The notes under the pieces were generated by a model. The model saw only the letters and a program-made list of their open reading frames with translations. It did not search any database and was not told the origin of the DNA. From the NCBI RefSeq assembly GCF_030811685.1, contig NZ_JAUSRF010000002.1, positions 388,706 through 452,705 of the forward strand: a stretch of DNA of 64,000 nucleotides. Direction: 5' to 3'. Shown piece after piece: positions 9,240 through 17,693 of this stretch. Each line of letters opens with the position of its first letter. The stretch's first letter is position 1. Made by a program: the position numbers and the translations under genes. This stretch comes from Neorhizobium huautlense. Its GTDB lineage: Bacteria > Pseudomonadota > Alphaproteobacteria > Rhizobiales > Rhizobiaceae.

Positions 9240-9301
9240 ATCATCTTCTTCGTCATGCCGTCATCGACGGCGATCGTCTGGCCGTTCACCCATTCAGCGG
9301 A
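9227..9301 (-). pseudogene. C-terminal relic of a short-chain dehydrogenase (SDR)
   Basis: Read on the minus strand, these bases encode about 24 residues ending EWVNGQTIAVDDGMTKKM plus IYAE and a stop. That is the conserved end of glucose-1-dehydrogenase-like SDR enzymes (the usual form is xGQTxxVDGGMTKKMxY). Nothing SDR-like lies upstream; instead the frame runs into the next gene's 3' end. So the rest of the dehydrogenase was lost, leaving the tail overlapping the 3' end of the FAD monooxygenase gene. Confidence 0.6.
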
Positions 9302-9839
9302 TCGTGCTGAAAAGAGATCGCGCCAGATCATCGATCCGCTTTTTCTCGGCTTCATCCGGGGCCTTCTGTTTCGAAGCGACCCTGAATCCGATGTTGCCCT
9401 TGCCTTGCTTGTGGGCTTCATAGTTCCAGAAATAAGCCACGCCATCCGCCGGGCCGGTTTTCGGAAAAGCGATTTCGACCCCGTCGAACTGTTTGGCGCG
9501 ACCACATTCACTGCGGTCCACCATATTAGGGTTTTCGGCGCTGCAAAACTTTTCAACAGCATCGGGCGGCAGCTTGTAATCCGACACCGACAGGCAGATG
9601 ACGAGAAAATCGGCGGCGGCGCTGCTCCAGAAGCCGGTCACCATATGCGCCGTATCCTCACGCGTTGTCTTGATACCGCTATGCGTCGTCACGGAATCGC
9701 TGGGCAGATCAAGCGTGAAGGGGCATTCGGCTTCCGCAAAACGGATCCTGTTTTCGGCCTCATTATCCGCGAACGATGGTCCGGCAATACCCGCGCTCAC
9801 CAGCAGAAGGGCTGCGGGCCAAATCCATGAGCGCTTCAA
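9294..9839 (-). CDS. Secreted conserved hypothetical protein
   Basis: A 181-residue protein with a signal peptide (MKRSWIWPAALLLVSAGIAG, cut near ADNE). The mature part has three cysteines (in AECPF, KFCSA and SECGR), perhaps forming a disulfide. I do not recognise a domain. The start is TTG at 9839, supported by GGGGGAGAGAGG just upstream. It sits 19 bp after hemH on the same strand, so it is probably cotranscribed with it. Its 3' end abuts the SDR relic. Confidence 0.68.
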   Translation of the reverse strand: MKRSWIWPAALLLVSAGIAGPSFADNEAENRIRFAEAECPFTLDLPSDSVTTHSGIKTTREDTAHMVTGFWSSAAADFLVICLSVSDYKLPPDAVEKFCSAENPNMVDRSECGRAKQFDGVEIAFPKTGPADGVAYFWNYEAHKQGKGNIGFRVASKQKAPDEAEKKRIDDLARSLFSTIR

Positions 9840-9858
9840 GCCTCTCTCCCCCCGTTTG

Positions 9859-10893
9859 TCACACCCAGCCCTGCAGCTCGCGGCGCACCACCGCTTCCAG
9901 CACGTTCATGCCATCGACGCTATCGTTGAGGCAGGGGATGTGGACGAACTTCTCGCCGCCGTGATGCATGAAGATCTCGCCCGCTTCACCGGCGATTTCC
10001 TCCAGCGTCTCGAGACAATCCGACACGAAACCGGGGTTCATGATGGCGACGCGCTTGATGCCTTCGGCAGCCAGCCCCTCCATCGTTTTATCAGTATAGG
10101 GCTGCAGCCATTCTTCCGGGCCGAAACGCGACTGGAAGGTGATGCGCAGCTGGTTTTCCGAATAGCCGAGCTTTTCACGCAGCAGGCGGGCGGTCTTCTG
10201 GCAGAAACACTGGTAGGGATCGCCGGCCTTGAAATAGGATTGCGGGATGCCGTGGAAAGAGGTGATCAGCAGCTGCGGTTCCCAGTCGAGCGTGGCCAGC
10301 GTGTTGCGCACGGAATTGGCGAGCGCCTCGATATAGACGGGGTCGTCGTGATAGGTCGGCACGGTGCGCACGGCGGGCTGCCAGCGCATCTTCATCAGGT
10401 GCTCGAACGCCTTGTCGTTGACGGTGGCCGTCGTTGCCGCTGCATATTGCGGATAAAGCGGGAAGAGCACGATGCGGTCGCAGCCTTGCGCCTTCAGCGC
10501 ATCGATTTTCGAAGCGATCGACGGATTGCCGTAACGCATGGCCCAGTCGACCACGACATTGGGCAGGTTTTTCAGGCGCTCGGCCATCAACTCACCCTGG
10601 TTGCGGGTGTAGGTGCGCAGATAGCTTTCGTCGAGATCCTTGTTCCAGATCTCCTCGTAAGCCTTGCCGACTTTTTGCGGGCGCTTGTTGAGCACGATGC
10701 CGTAGAGGATCGGGTACCAGTAGAGCTTCGACCACTCGATGACGCGGCTGTCGGACAGGAATTCTGCCAGATAACGGCGCATCGACCAGTAGTCGGTGCC
10801 GTCAGGTGTGCCGAGATTGATGAGCAACACGCCCACCTTGCCGAACGTGACCTTGGGGTGACTGGCGGGCAAAACGGCTGTGGAAGAGGTCAT
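9859..10893 (-). CDS. hemH: Ferrochelatase
   Basis: Inserts ferrous iron into protoporphyrin IX, the last step of heme synthesis. The 344-residue protein shows GVLLINLGTPD near the start, the catalytic His214 in ITSFHGIPQSY, FQSRFGPEEWLQPYT, and Glu297 in the C-terminal NPGFVSDCLETLEEI. Two adjacent cysteines (QCFCQ, residues 229 and 231) are present, but I cannot say whether an Fe-S cluster exists. A possibly cotranscribed small secreted protein gene follows 19 bp downstream. Confidence 0.96.
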   Translation of the reverse strand: MTSSTAVLPASHPKVTFGKVGVLLINLGTPDGTDYWSMRRYLAEFLSDSRVIEWSKLYWYPILYGIVLNKRPQKVGKAYEEIWNKDLDESYLRTYTRNQGELMAERLKNLPNVVVDWAMRYGNPSIASKIDALKAQGCDRIVLFPLYPQYAAATTATVNDKAFEHLMKMRWQPAVRTVPTYHDDPVYIEALANSVRNTLATLDWEPQLLITSFHGIPQSYFKAGDPYQCFCQKTARLLREKLGYSENQLRITFQSRFGPEEWLQPYTDKTMEGLAAEGIKRVAIMNPGFVSDCLETLEEIAGEAGEIFMHHGGEKFVHIPCLNDSVDGMNVLEAVVRRELQGWV

Positions 10894-10960
10894 TGAAGGC
10901 TTTCCGGCTCAATTCGAGATGTTCGCGCGCATGAATGCGCGGCAGTTATCCCCTTATGTA

Positions 10961-10993
10961 GAAACAAAGAACGGCCCGGGAAAGCCCCGGACC
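10961..10993 (-). terminator. Rho-independent terminator of the 5'-nucleotidase gene
   Basis: On the minus strand CGGTCCGGG pairs with CCCGGGCCG (one G-T pair) around a GCTTT loop and is followed by TTCTTTGTTT. It lies about 40 bp past the stop of the nucleotidase gene. Confidence 0.8.
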
Positions 10994-11033
10994 GCTGTTT
11001 AGCATAGGACAAATCGTCTTAACCCGGCGGACC

Positions 11034-12986
11034 TTACTTGGCCGGCAGGTCCAGTTCCTTGCCGACCTGGATCAGATCCGGGTGGCGCAGTTCGTTGGCC
11101 TTGGAGATTTCGCTCCAGCGCGTGCCGTCGCCATAGGCGCTTTCGGCAATCGTCCACAGCGAGTCACCCTTGACGACGGTGTATTTGCTCGGGCCGCTGG
11201 CCGGCTGCGCGGTCTGGCCCGGTGCTTCGACAGCGGCCGGAGCCGTGGTCGTTGTGGCCGGTGCCGCCGGTGCAGGAGCTGCGGGCGTGGGTGCTGCCGG
11301 TGCCTGCGCCGTGGTTGCCGGGGCTGCAGCGGGAGCGGCTGGCTTGGCATCAGCCTTCGGCGCCGGCTTGTAATCGGCAGGCGTCAGGTCGGTGATGCGG
11401 CCGTCCGTATAGGGCTTGTACGGGCTGTTGGCGGCAATGTAGTCGGCCACGGCGTTTTCGAGGTTGGGGCCGAAATCATAGGCGTTCTGGGCGTTGGTGT
11501 TGAACACCTTGTAGCCGTCGCCGCCTGTGCGCACGTAGTTGTTGGTGACGACGCCATAGGTCTTGGCAGGGTCGATGGCAACGAAGACATCGCCTTCCTT
11601 GACCTGCACGTCGCTGACGCGCGAGCCTGCCGGCTTCGACTTGTCGAAGGAATATTTCATGCCGGCGACCTGCGCGAAACGACCGGCGCCTTCGTCGATC
11701 TGGCTGACACCGTTTTCGAGTGCTGCCACCACATCCGAACCCTTGAGCTGGAAGGTGGCGATGGTGTTCTGGAACGGCAGCACGGTCAGGACTTCGCCCA
11801 TGGTGACGTCGCCGGCATCGATCGATGCACGCAGGCCGCCGCCATTCTGGATGGAGAGCGTGATGCCCTGATCCTTGACGCGATCAAGCTGTGCATCGGC
11901 GAGCAGGTTGCCCATCGTGCATTCCTTGGCGCGGCAATTGACGCGGTCGCCATCGATAATGCCTTCGGACGAACCGACGACCTTCTTCTTCAGTTCTTCG
12001 AGCGGGCCGCCGAGTTCCTTCACCTTGGCGACAAACGCTTCATCCTGCGCGACGCTGGCATCCAGAAGTTTCGGTGCACCCGAGGTGGATTTGACGGCGC
12101 CGTTGTCATCGAAAACGACGGTGAAATCGCCGAGATATTTGGAATAGGCGTAAGCCGTGACGATCGGAACCTCGACGCCTGCCGGGTTCTTGACCAGCGT
12201 CGGATAGGGGCCGGCAGCCTTGGTGTCGGTGCTCGACAGATAGGTGTGGCTGTGGCCGCCGACGATGACGTCGATGCCATCGACCGCTGCTGCAATCGCC
12301 TGATCCTTGACGTAACCGACATGCGACAGAACGACGATCTTGTTGATGCCCTGGCCCTGAAGCTCGGTCACGGCCTTCTTCAGATAGGTGATTTCGTCCT
12401 CGAAGGTGATGTCCGGGCCGGGGGAGGAGGTTTCATTGGTGTCGGTGGCGAGCACGGAAACCACGGCAACCTTCTGATCACCGAATTCCTTGATCACATA
12501 ACCCTTGTACTTGTCGGCCAGAAGCGAACCGGGCTTGGCGACAGTGTTGCCGGAGATGATCGGGAATTTCAGGGCGGTGATGAACTTCAGCAGTTCATCC
12601 GGGCCGTCGTCGAATTCGTGGTTGCCGATCGCCATGGCGTCGAAACCGATGCCGTTCATGAATTCGGCAACCGGTGCGCTCTTGTAGGTGCTGTAGAACA
12701 GCGAGCCCTGGAACTGGTCACCGGCATCGAGCACCAGAACATTCTTGCCCTGCAGCTCGGCGCGGCGGGCGTCGATTGCCGACTTCACGCGGGCGATGCC
12801 GCCGAAGCATTCGTTCTTCTCGGTCTCGGCAGGCGTGCAGGTCGAGTCGTATTTGTTGATCGGCTCGATACGCGAATGCAGGTCGTTGATGTGCAGGATG
12901 TTGAGTTCGAAATCGGCGAATGCCGCGCCGGTGGAAAGGGCCAGGACCGATACGGTCAGAAGGCCGGTCTTCAATCTCTTCAACAT
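11034..12986 (-). CDS. Secreted 5'-nucleotidase/UshA-like metallophosphoesterase with C-terminal LysM domain
   Basis: A periplasmic or surface nucleotidase of 650 residues. Order of parts: signal peptide (LLTVSVLALSTGAAFA); calcineurin-like metallophosphoesterase with ILHINDLHSRIEP, LDAGDQFQGS, AIGNHEFDDG and GGHSHTYL; the 5'-nucleotidase C-terminal domain with the substrate-binding NGGGLRASIDAG; a long Ala/Pro-rich linker; and a LysM repeat (YTVVKGDSLWTIAESAYGDG) that should hold the protein on peptidoglycan. The ATG at 12986 is chosen for the GGAGAGAG just upstream. An ATG four codons earlier would overlap that site. Confidence 0.93.
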   Translation of the reverse strand: MLKRLKTGLLTVSVLALSTGAAFADFELNILHINDLHSRIEPINKYDSTCTPAETEKNECFGGIARVKSAIDARRAELQGKNVLVLDAGDQFQGSLFYSTYKSAPVAEFMNGIGFDAMAIGNHEFDDGPDELLKFITALKFPIISGNTVAKPGSLLADKYKGYVIKEFGDQKVAVVSVLATDTNETSSPGPDITFEDEITYLKKAVTELQGQGINKIVVLSHVGYVKDQAIAAAVDGIDVIVGGHSHTYLSSTDTKAAGPYPTLVKNPAGVEVPIVTAYAYSKYLGDFTVVFDDNGAVKSTSGAPKLLDASVAQDEAFVAKVKELGGPLEELKKKVVGSSEGIIDGDRVNCRAKECTMGNLLADAQLDRVKDQGITLSIQNGGGLRASIDAGDVTMGEVLTVLPFQNTIATFQLKGSDVVAALENGVSQIDEGAGRFAQVAGMKYSFDKSKPAGSRVSDVQVKEGDVFVAIDPAKTYGVVTNNYVRTGGDGYKVFNTNAQNAYDFGPNLENAVADYIAANSPYKPYTDGRITDLTPADYKPAPKADAKPAAPAAAPATTAQAPAAPTPAAPAPAAPATTTTAPAAVEAPGQTAQPASGPSKYTVVKGDSLWTIAESAYGDGTRWSEISKANELRHPDLIQVGKELDLPAK

Positions 12987-13198
12987 ATCTCTCTCCATTT
13001 ACAAAAGGCCCCTGTCGAAGCCGTTCCGCCTCGTTCTAGTTTTTAAATATGACAGGCTTTCCGGGGCGCATGCTTTCATCAACAGAAGGGGTGTTCAAGC
13101 GGAAATATGACAGTGGTGCGGGATGTCCACGGTGCACGCAAAAGCAAGGCAGGCCAGGTGATACGAAGCGCTTGCCGAGGGTCAAAAAGAGTGAGTGA

Positions 13199-14320
13199 TC
13201 AGACAGCCTGACCACCCTCATAACTCCGGTTTGCCGCATTCTGGATCATGGCGATTGCGATCGGCGGCACGCAAAATGTCCAGAAGGCCAGCCAGCCGAT
13301 CGACAGGGGACGTTTCTGCCCCTTGTCCGTCGCGCGGTCGTTGAGCAGTTCACCTAAAGTCATGATGAGCACCGGCAGGCCGAGCGGGACGAGGAGGGCG
13401 ATGAACATGGCCGGCAGCGGTGTGACAAGGCGTTGCGAGGCTTGAGCGCCGGCGAGTTCGCCATGGATGCGATAGACCCAGTAGAGAAGATAGATCACGA
13501 CCGCGAAGCTGGTCACCAGCAGCGCCAGCGAGAAGAGTAATGCGGCGGCGGATGGTTCGTTCGACATGAACATGTTCAGACCGAAAATCCCGGAGCCGAC
13601 GACAAGTGCCAGCCAGAGGATAGCGCCGACCATCAGGATGACCGCGACTAGCAGGGGGGATCGTTTTCGCGGTGCAAGCGGCTGATGGCGTGGGCGCGGA
13701 GCATCATCGAAGGCGATGTTCTTGGCTGGCAGGATCAGTGCCATGGCGATGATCACGCAGGCGAGCATCACCGCGATGACCGATATCGCTCCAAGGATTT
13801 CAAGAAGAATGGATGAGAAAATCGGGCCGATGAAGGAGGCGAGCAGGGCCGCCGACAACAGCACCAGGGCACCGGCGAAGTCGATCTTGCCGGGGCGCCC
13901 GCCAAGGAGAAAAACGGCCGTTGCGAGCGGGAAAAGCGCTGCCACCGTGCCCATGCACATCCCCAGCAGGGGGAGGAACAATGGCGCGCCCCACAGGGAC
14001 GGCATGAGCATGAAGGCGGCAAGGACGATGGCGCAGATCGTCATGGGCCAGATGAGGGCAGCCTTGCCGGACCTGCCTGCCACGACGAAGGCGAGGATTG
14101 CTGCGCTGAACCAGCCGGCGCCGAAACCCAAATAATACAGGCCGACATGTGTATAACTGATGCCGGCCGTGGATGCGATTGCCGGCATGATGATGCTGAA
14201 ACTCTGTGTGCCGAAAGCCACCAGCAGCCAGGCCAGAAACAGCGCCCAATAACGGTAGGTGCAGAGAAAATCGGCCAGCGTCCATTGCGGCTGGGCGGAT
14301 GTGTGGCTGGTGGTCGTCAT
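13199..14320 (-). CDS. Multi-pass membrane protein with an MFS-like N-terminal half
   Basis: A 373-residue membrane protein. Residues about 15-200 have six hydrophobic helices that read like the first half of a major-facilitator transporter (FLAWLLVAFGTQSFSIIMPA, LGMCMGTVAALFPLATAVF). After a polar loop (PRPRHQPLAPRKRSP) four further helices follow, with YLLYWVYRIHGELA and a C-terminal helix and IQNAANRS; these do not look like the second MFS half. The start at 14320 (MTTTSHTS) is chosen because the frame upstream has no clear site. Substrate and function are unknown. Confidence 0.7.
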   Translation of the reverse strand: MTTTSHTSAQPQWTLADFLCTYRYWALFLAWLLVAFGTQSFSIIMPAIASTAGISYTHVGLYYLGFGAGWFSAAILAFVVAGRSGKAALIWPMTICAIVLAAFMLMPSLWGAPLFLPLLGMCMGTVAALFPLATAVFLLGGRPGKIDFAGALVLLSAALLASFIGPIFSSILLEILGAISVIAVMLACVIIAMALILPAKNIAFDDAPRPRHQPLAPRKRSPLLVAVILMVGAILWLALVVGSGIFGLNMFMSNEPSAAALLFSLALLVTSFAVVIYLLYWVYRIHGELAGAQASQRLVTPLPAMFIALLVPLGLPVLIMTLGELLNDRATDKGQKRPLSIGWLAFWTFCVPPIAIAMIQNAANRSYEGGQAV

Positions 14321-14452
14321 GGTTTTCCCCGTCTTGGTCACGGCGGAATATGGCAGCGGACAAAGAGGCGGCAATGCGCCGGTCGGCCGTTTCGCCTGCC
14401 GGGTGTGAAATAAGGTATTTTTCCGGTCTGCAATGCAGGTGAGGCTGGAAAA

Positions 14453-14493
14453 GAAAAAACCGCCCGCGACATTCGTGTCGCAAGCGGTTTTCC
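14453..14493 (-). terminator. Terminator of omp10
   Basis: A hairpin with arms around TGTCGC/GCGACA and AACCGC/GCGGTT is followed on the minus strand by GGTTTTTTCTTTT. It lies about 35 bp after the omp10 stop. Confidence 0.82.
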
Positions 14494-14528
14494 GTGATTG
14501 TCGTTGCCGGGTATACCCGGCCGAAAGC

Positions 14529-14891
14529 TTAGCTGCGGCGCGTCAACGAGAACTGCGAGCCGCTGTCGGCGGTGCAGTTGAGCTGGTTCAGGTTGACGAG
14601 AGCGCAGTTGACCTTGGACTGCGTCTTGCGCACCAGCGAGGTCATGTTGATCTCGACCAGCGTCGGCGACAGGGTGACGTAATTGCCCGATGCCAAAAGC
14701 GCGTTGTTGTCTGTCGAGCGGGTGTTGAACGTGCCGCCCTGGAAGGTGGAGATGATGCCGTTCGGATCCGACCAGGTGCCTTCGACGCCCTGCGGTTGCG
14801 GGGCGGCTGCCATCTGGCGCGGCGGGGGAGAGGATACGCAGGCGCTCAAGGTGGCAAGGGCAACCAGCGCCAGGCTCAGTTTCAGCTTCAT
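14529..14891 (-). CDS. omp10: Omp10-type outer-membrane lipoprotein
   Basis: A 120-residue lipoprotein with a short signal and lipobox TLSAC (Cys at residue 18). The mature part carries the family signature [17 protein letters not shown], then [14 protein letters not shown] and a C-terminal [16 protein letters not shown]. These resemble the Brucella Omp10 lipoprotein segment by segment, known to me from memory. The protein is likely anchored in the outer membrane. The start is taken at the ATG at 14891 ([13 protein letters not shown]), which gives a proper signal. Confidence 0.9.
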   Translation of the reverse strand: MKLKLSLALVALATLSACVSSPPPRQMAAAPQPQGVEGTWSDPNGIISTFQGGTFNTRSTDNNALLASGNYVTLSPTLVEINMTSLVRKTQSKVNCALVNLNQLNCTADSGSQFSLTRRS

Positions 14892-14995
14892 TCTCTTAAT
14901 CTCCGCAAATCGGCTCGCTGCCGGAACCATGCTGTCAAACCCTATGTAACGCAAGCGCTTGGCTTTGAAAGGCCGGTTTACCAATTCTTCAACAT

Positions 14996-15025
14996 GAAAA
15001 ACGCCCGCACGATGGCGGGCGTTTG
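14996..15025 (-). terminator. Terminator of homospermidine synthase gene
   Basis: Minus-strand AACGCCCGC and GCGGGCGTT form a 9-bp stem around a small loop, followed by TTTTTC. It lies about 25 bp after the hss stop. Confidence 0.85.
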
Positions 15026-15047
15026 ACGAATTCCATGTCCAGCCCGC

Positions 15048-16496
15048 TCAGCGCACCAGCACGTTCTTGAACTGCCAGGGATCCTTCTCGTCGATATCTT
15101 CCGGGAACAGGCCCGGGCGGCCTTCGAGCGGGGTCCAGTCGGTGTAATGACCTTCGACCGGGCCGAGGTAAGGCATCTGCACTTCCAGGCAACGCTTGTA
15201 ATCGACCTCGTCGGCCTCGACGATGCCGGCCTTCGGGTTTTCCAGCGCCCAGACCATGCCGGCGAGAACCGCCGAGGTCACCTGCAGGCCGGTGGCGTTC
15301 TGATAAGGCGCGATGCGGCGGGTTTCTTCCAGCGACAGGCGCGAACCGTACCAGTAGGCGTTCTTTTCATGGCCGTAGATGAGCACGCCGAGTTCATCGA
15401 CGCCATCCTCAAGCTCGTCCTCGTTCAGGACGTGCAGGACGGGCTGCTGCTTGCCGCCATTGCCGAACATTTCGTGCAGCGACAGAACCGCATCATTGGC
15501 CGGGTGGTAGGCGTAATGGCAGGTCGGGCGATAGACGACTTCGCCGTCCTTCTCGACCGTGTAATAGTCGGCAATCGAGATCGACTCGTTATGGGTGACG
15601 AGGAAACCGTATTGCGGGCCCGGTGTCGGGCACCAGGTGCGCACGCGGGTGTTGGCGCCCGGCTGATCCAGATAGATCGCCGCCTTGCAGCCCTTCTTGT
15701 GCTTCTTGGCGTTTTTCGGCATCCAGTTTTCGTGGGTGCCCCAGCCGAGTTCCGACGGCTGCAGGCCTTCCGAAATGAAGCCTTCGACCGACCATGTATT
15801 CCAGAACACGTTGAGCGGTTTTGGGTGCTTGGTGCGCTGGGTGTCGCGTTCGGCAATGTGAACGCCCTTGACGCCGAGCTTCTTCATCAGCTTGGCCCAG
15901 CCTTCGCGGTCATGCTGATCCGGCTCTTCGAACTTTACGCCGGTGTCATTGGCAAGGTTGACCAGCGCCTGCTTGACGAACCACGAGACCATGCCCGGGT
16001 TTGCGCCGCAGGTGGAAACGGCGGTGGTGCCGCCCGGGTTCTTGGCCTTTTCCTTGCGCAGCGTTTCGCGCAGCGCATAGTTGGTGCGCTCGGAATTTTT
16101 CATGTTGGTGTCGAAATAGAAGCCGAGCCATGGCTCGACAACCGTATCGATGTAAAGCACGTCGAGCTTGCGGCACATCTTCATCAGGTCGACCGAGCCG
16201 GTATCGACCGACAGGTTGACGCAGAAACCCTGACCTTCGCCTTCGGTCAGAAGCGGCTTCAGGAGTTCCTTGTAGTTTTCCTTGGTGACGTGTTCCTTGA
16301 TGTGGCGCACGCCATGCTTTGCAAGGATTTCCATGTCGGCGGGTTCTTCGCGCGGGTCGATGACCACCATCCGGCTCTTGTCGAACTTGAAGTGGCGTTC
16401 GATCAGCGGCAGCGTGCCGCGTCCGATCGAACCAAAGCCGATCATCACGATCGGGCCGGTGATTTCGGCATAAACCGGGTAGTTCTGGTCAGACAT
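15048..16496 (-). CDS. hss: Homospermidine synthase
   Basis: NAD-dependent synthesis of homospermidine from putrescine and/or spermidine, giving the typical long polyamine of rhizobia. The 482-residue protein begins with a Rossmann motif (IVMIGFGSIGRGTLP), continues through SVDTGSVDLM and TAVSTCGANPGM, and has the family segment NTWSVEGFISEGLQPSELGWG later. The start MSDQNYPVYAE is chosen at 16496, with GGGAGC upstream. The promoter region has three copies of TGTGACG. The neighbour upstream is a heme-dependent N-demethylase-like gene, which may be unrelated. Confidence 0.95.
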   Translation of the reverse strand: MSDQNYPVYAEITGPIVMIGFGSIGRGTLPLIERHFKFDKSRMVVIDPREEPADMEILAKHGVRHIKEHVTKENYKELLKPLLTEGEGQGFCVNLSVDTGSVDLMKMCRKLDVLYIDTVVEPWLGFYFDTNMKNSERTNYALRETLRKEKAKNPGGTTAVSTCGANPGMVSWFVKQALVNLANDTGVKFEEPDQHDREGWAKLMKKLGVKGVHIAERDTQRTKHPKPLNVFWNTWSVEGFISEGLQPSELGWGTHENWMPKNAKKHKKGCKAAIYLDQPGANTRVRTWCPTPGPQYGFLVTHNESISIADYYTVEKDGEVVYRPTCHYAYHPANDAVLSLHEMFGNGGKQQPVLHVLNEDELEDGVDELGVLIYGHEKNAYWYGSRLSLEETRRIAPYQNATGLQVTSAVLAGMVWALENPKAGIVEADEVDYKRCLEVQMPYLGPVEGHYTDWTPLEGRPGLFPEDIDEKDPWQFKNVLVR

Positions 16497-16560
16497 GTCA
16501 TGCTCCCTAACGATCGACTGCCGTTGTTTCGCCGCAGCCAGGCTTTCACGCATAATGGGC

Positions 16561-16626
16561 CAATGTGACGGATATTGTGACGCGTGTTTTTGGTGCGTGC
16601 GCTAGATCATATTTCATCGTCACAAT
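16561..16626. promoter_or_regulatory. Repeated TGTGACG motifs upstream of hss
   Basis: TGTGACG occurs as a direct repeat at 16564-16570 and 16576-16582 and in inverted form (CGTCACA) at 16618-16624. The DNA between hss and the DUF3445 gene is short, so these are good candidates for an operator of hss. The binding factor is unknown. Confidence 0.4.
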
Positions 16627-16663
16627 AAAGCGTTTGTTCCATCTCCAAGGCCCATTCAAGACA

Positions 16664-17593
16664 CTATTCTGCAAGCGTTTTTTGCGGTTCGGCAAAGGCC
16701 GGTTGCGATTGCCGCAGAAGCGCCAGCAGTTCCGCCCGTTTACGGCTCACACCCTTATATTCGGCTTCGTCGATCGAAAGCCTTTCCAACTGATCTGCCA
16801 TGCCGACGGCAAGGTTTTGCGCGTCCGGCTGGGTAAGGATGGCGGCCATCGGATCGAGATAAATGCGGATGGTGAAGAGGATATCGCCCGTCATTGGCAG
16901 CTTGGTCAGCGTCTGGCGTTCGACACGGATCACCGAATTTTCCGGCGGGGTCGCGCGTACCACATCCGCCGGAAGCGACACCGGGTGGTAAAGCGCGTGG
17001 CGCCAGTTGATCGACCAGTTCATCCGCTTGACCGGATTGCCGGGCTGCAACCGGTCGAACATGCGGTTGATCAGTTCGGCATTGCGGCTTCCACCTTCAA
17101 AACCGGGAACCGGCGCATGCACCTCGTCCATCACCTTGCCGAATTTCTCCGACAATTTCCAGGATGAGGGAAAGGCGAGAAAGGCGGCGGCGATACGCCA
17201 GCCGTTTTCCCCCCGGCGCATGATCACCAGATCGTCCTGCACCAGAAGACCGGCACGGTGGAGGGGCAGCATGGTCTCGTCGGCCAGATCGACCGTCTGC
17301 CCGGCCATGTGAATGCGGTCACCCTCGCGGCGATAGATTTCGGGGTGCCGGGTGGGGAGATAGTTTGCCAGCCGTTCCAGCACTTCGCGTTGAGCGTCTT
17401 CCGTGTCCGCTTCTGCCTGCAAAACCTTTTCGCCATGTTCGGCCACCAGACGACGCTTTTCGGCCAGCTCGAAAGCGAGGTTTTCATCCGGCTCGAACCA
17501 GCGTTCGGGGTCGAGCGGCGACAGGCCGATGGTGAAAAGCGGCGATGAACCGTCATAAGGCGTGTAGGTCGGTGGCGTTTGGGCAGGTGTCAT
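16664..17593 (-). CDS. Heme-dependent oxidative N-demethylase family protein (DUF3445)
   Basis: A 309-residue soluble protein that resembles the alpha subunit of bacterial heme-dependent N-demethylases (DUF3445). The family segment near residues 95-140 contains HMAGQTVDLADETMLPLHRA. Later GWRIAAAFLAFPSSWKLSEK and MNWSINWRHALY, plus a C-terminal IRIYLDPMAAI, match the usual layout. Its partner reductase subunits are not visible in the neighbourhood, so a demethylase role is only suggested. The start MTPAQTPPTY at 17593 is preferred over an earlier ATG. Confidence 0.8.
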   Translation of the reverse strand: MTPAQTPPTYTPYDGSSPLFTIGLSPLDPERWFEPDENLAFELAEKRRLVAEHGEKVLQAEADTEDAQREVLERLANYLPTRHPEIYRREGDRIHMAGQTVDLADETMLPLHRAGLLVQDDLVIMRRGENGWRIAAAFLAFPSSWKLSEKFGKVMDEVHAPVPGFEGGSRNAELINRMFDRLQPGNPVKRMNWSINWRHALYHPVSLPADVVRATPPENSVIRVERQTLTKLPMTGDILFTIRIYLDPMAAILTQPDAQNLAVGMADQLERLSIDEAEYKGVSRKRAELLALLRQSQPAFAEPQKTLAE

Positions 17594-17693
17594 GAGGCGC
17601 AGGCTGGCTGTGTGCCGGTCGCTTGTCAATGTCCGGTTGCCTGCATGGAAATATACCCTTCGCCCTTGGAACCTCGAAGCCGCGCCCTAGAAC

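Noticed and set aside
11082..13046. 654-codon antisense frame across the 5'-nucleotidase gene
   Set aside because: No domain signal, rich in Gly/Arg/Val; a shadow of the real gene.
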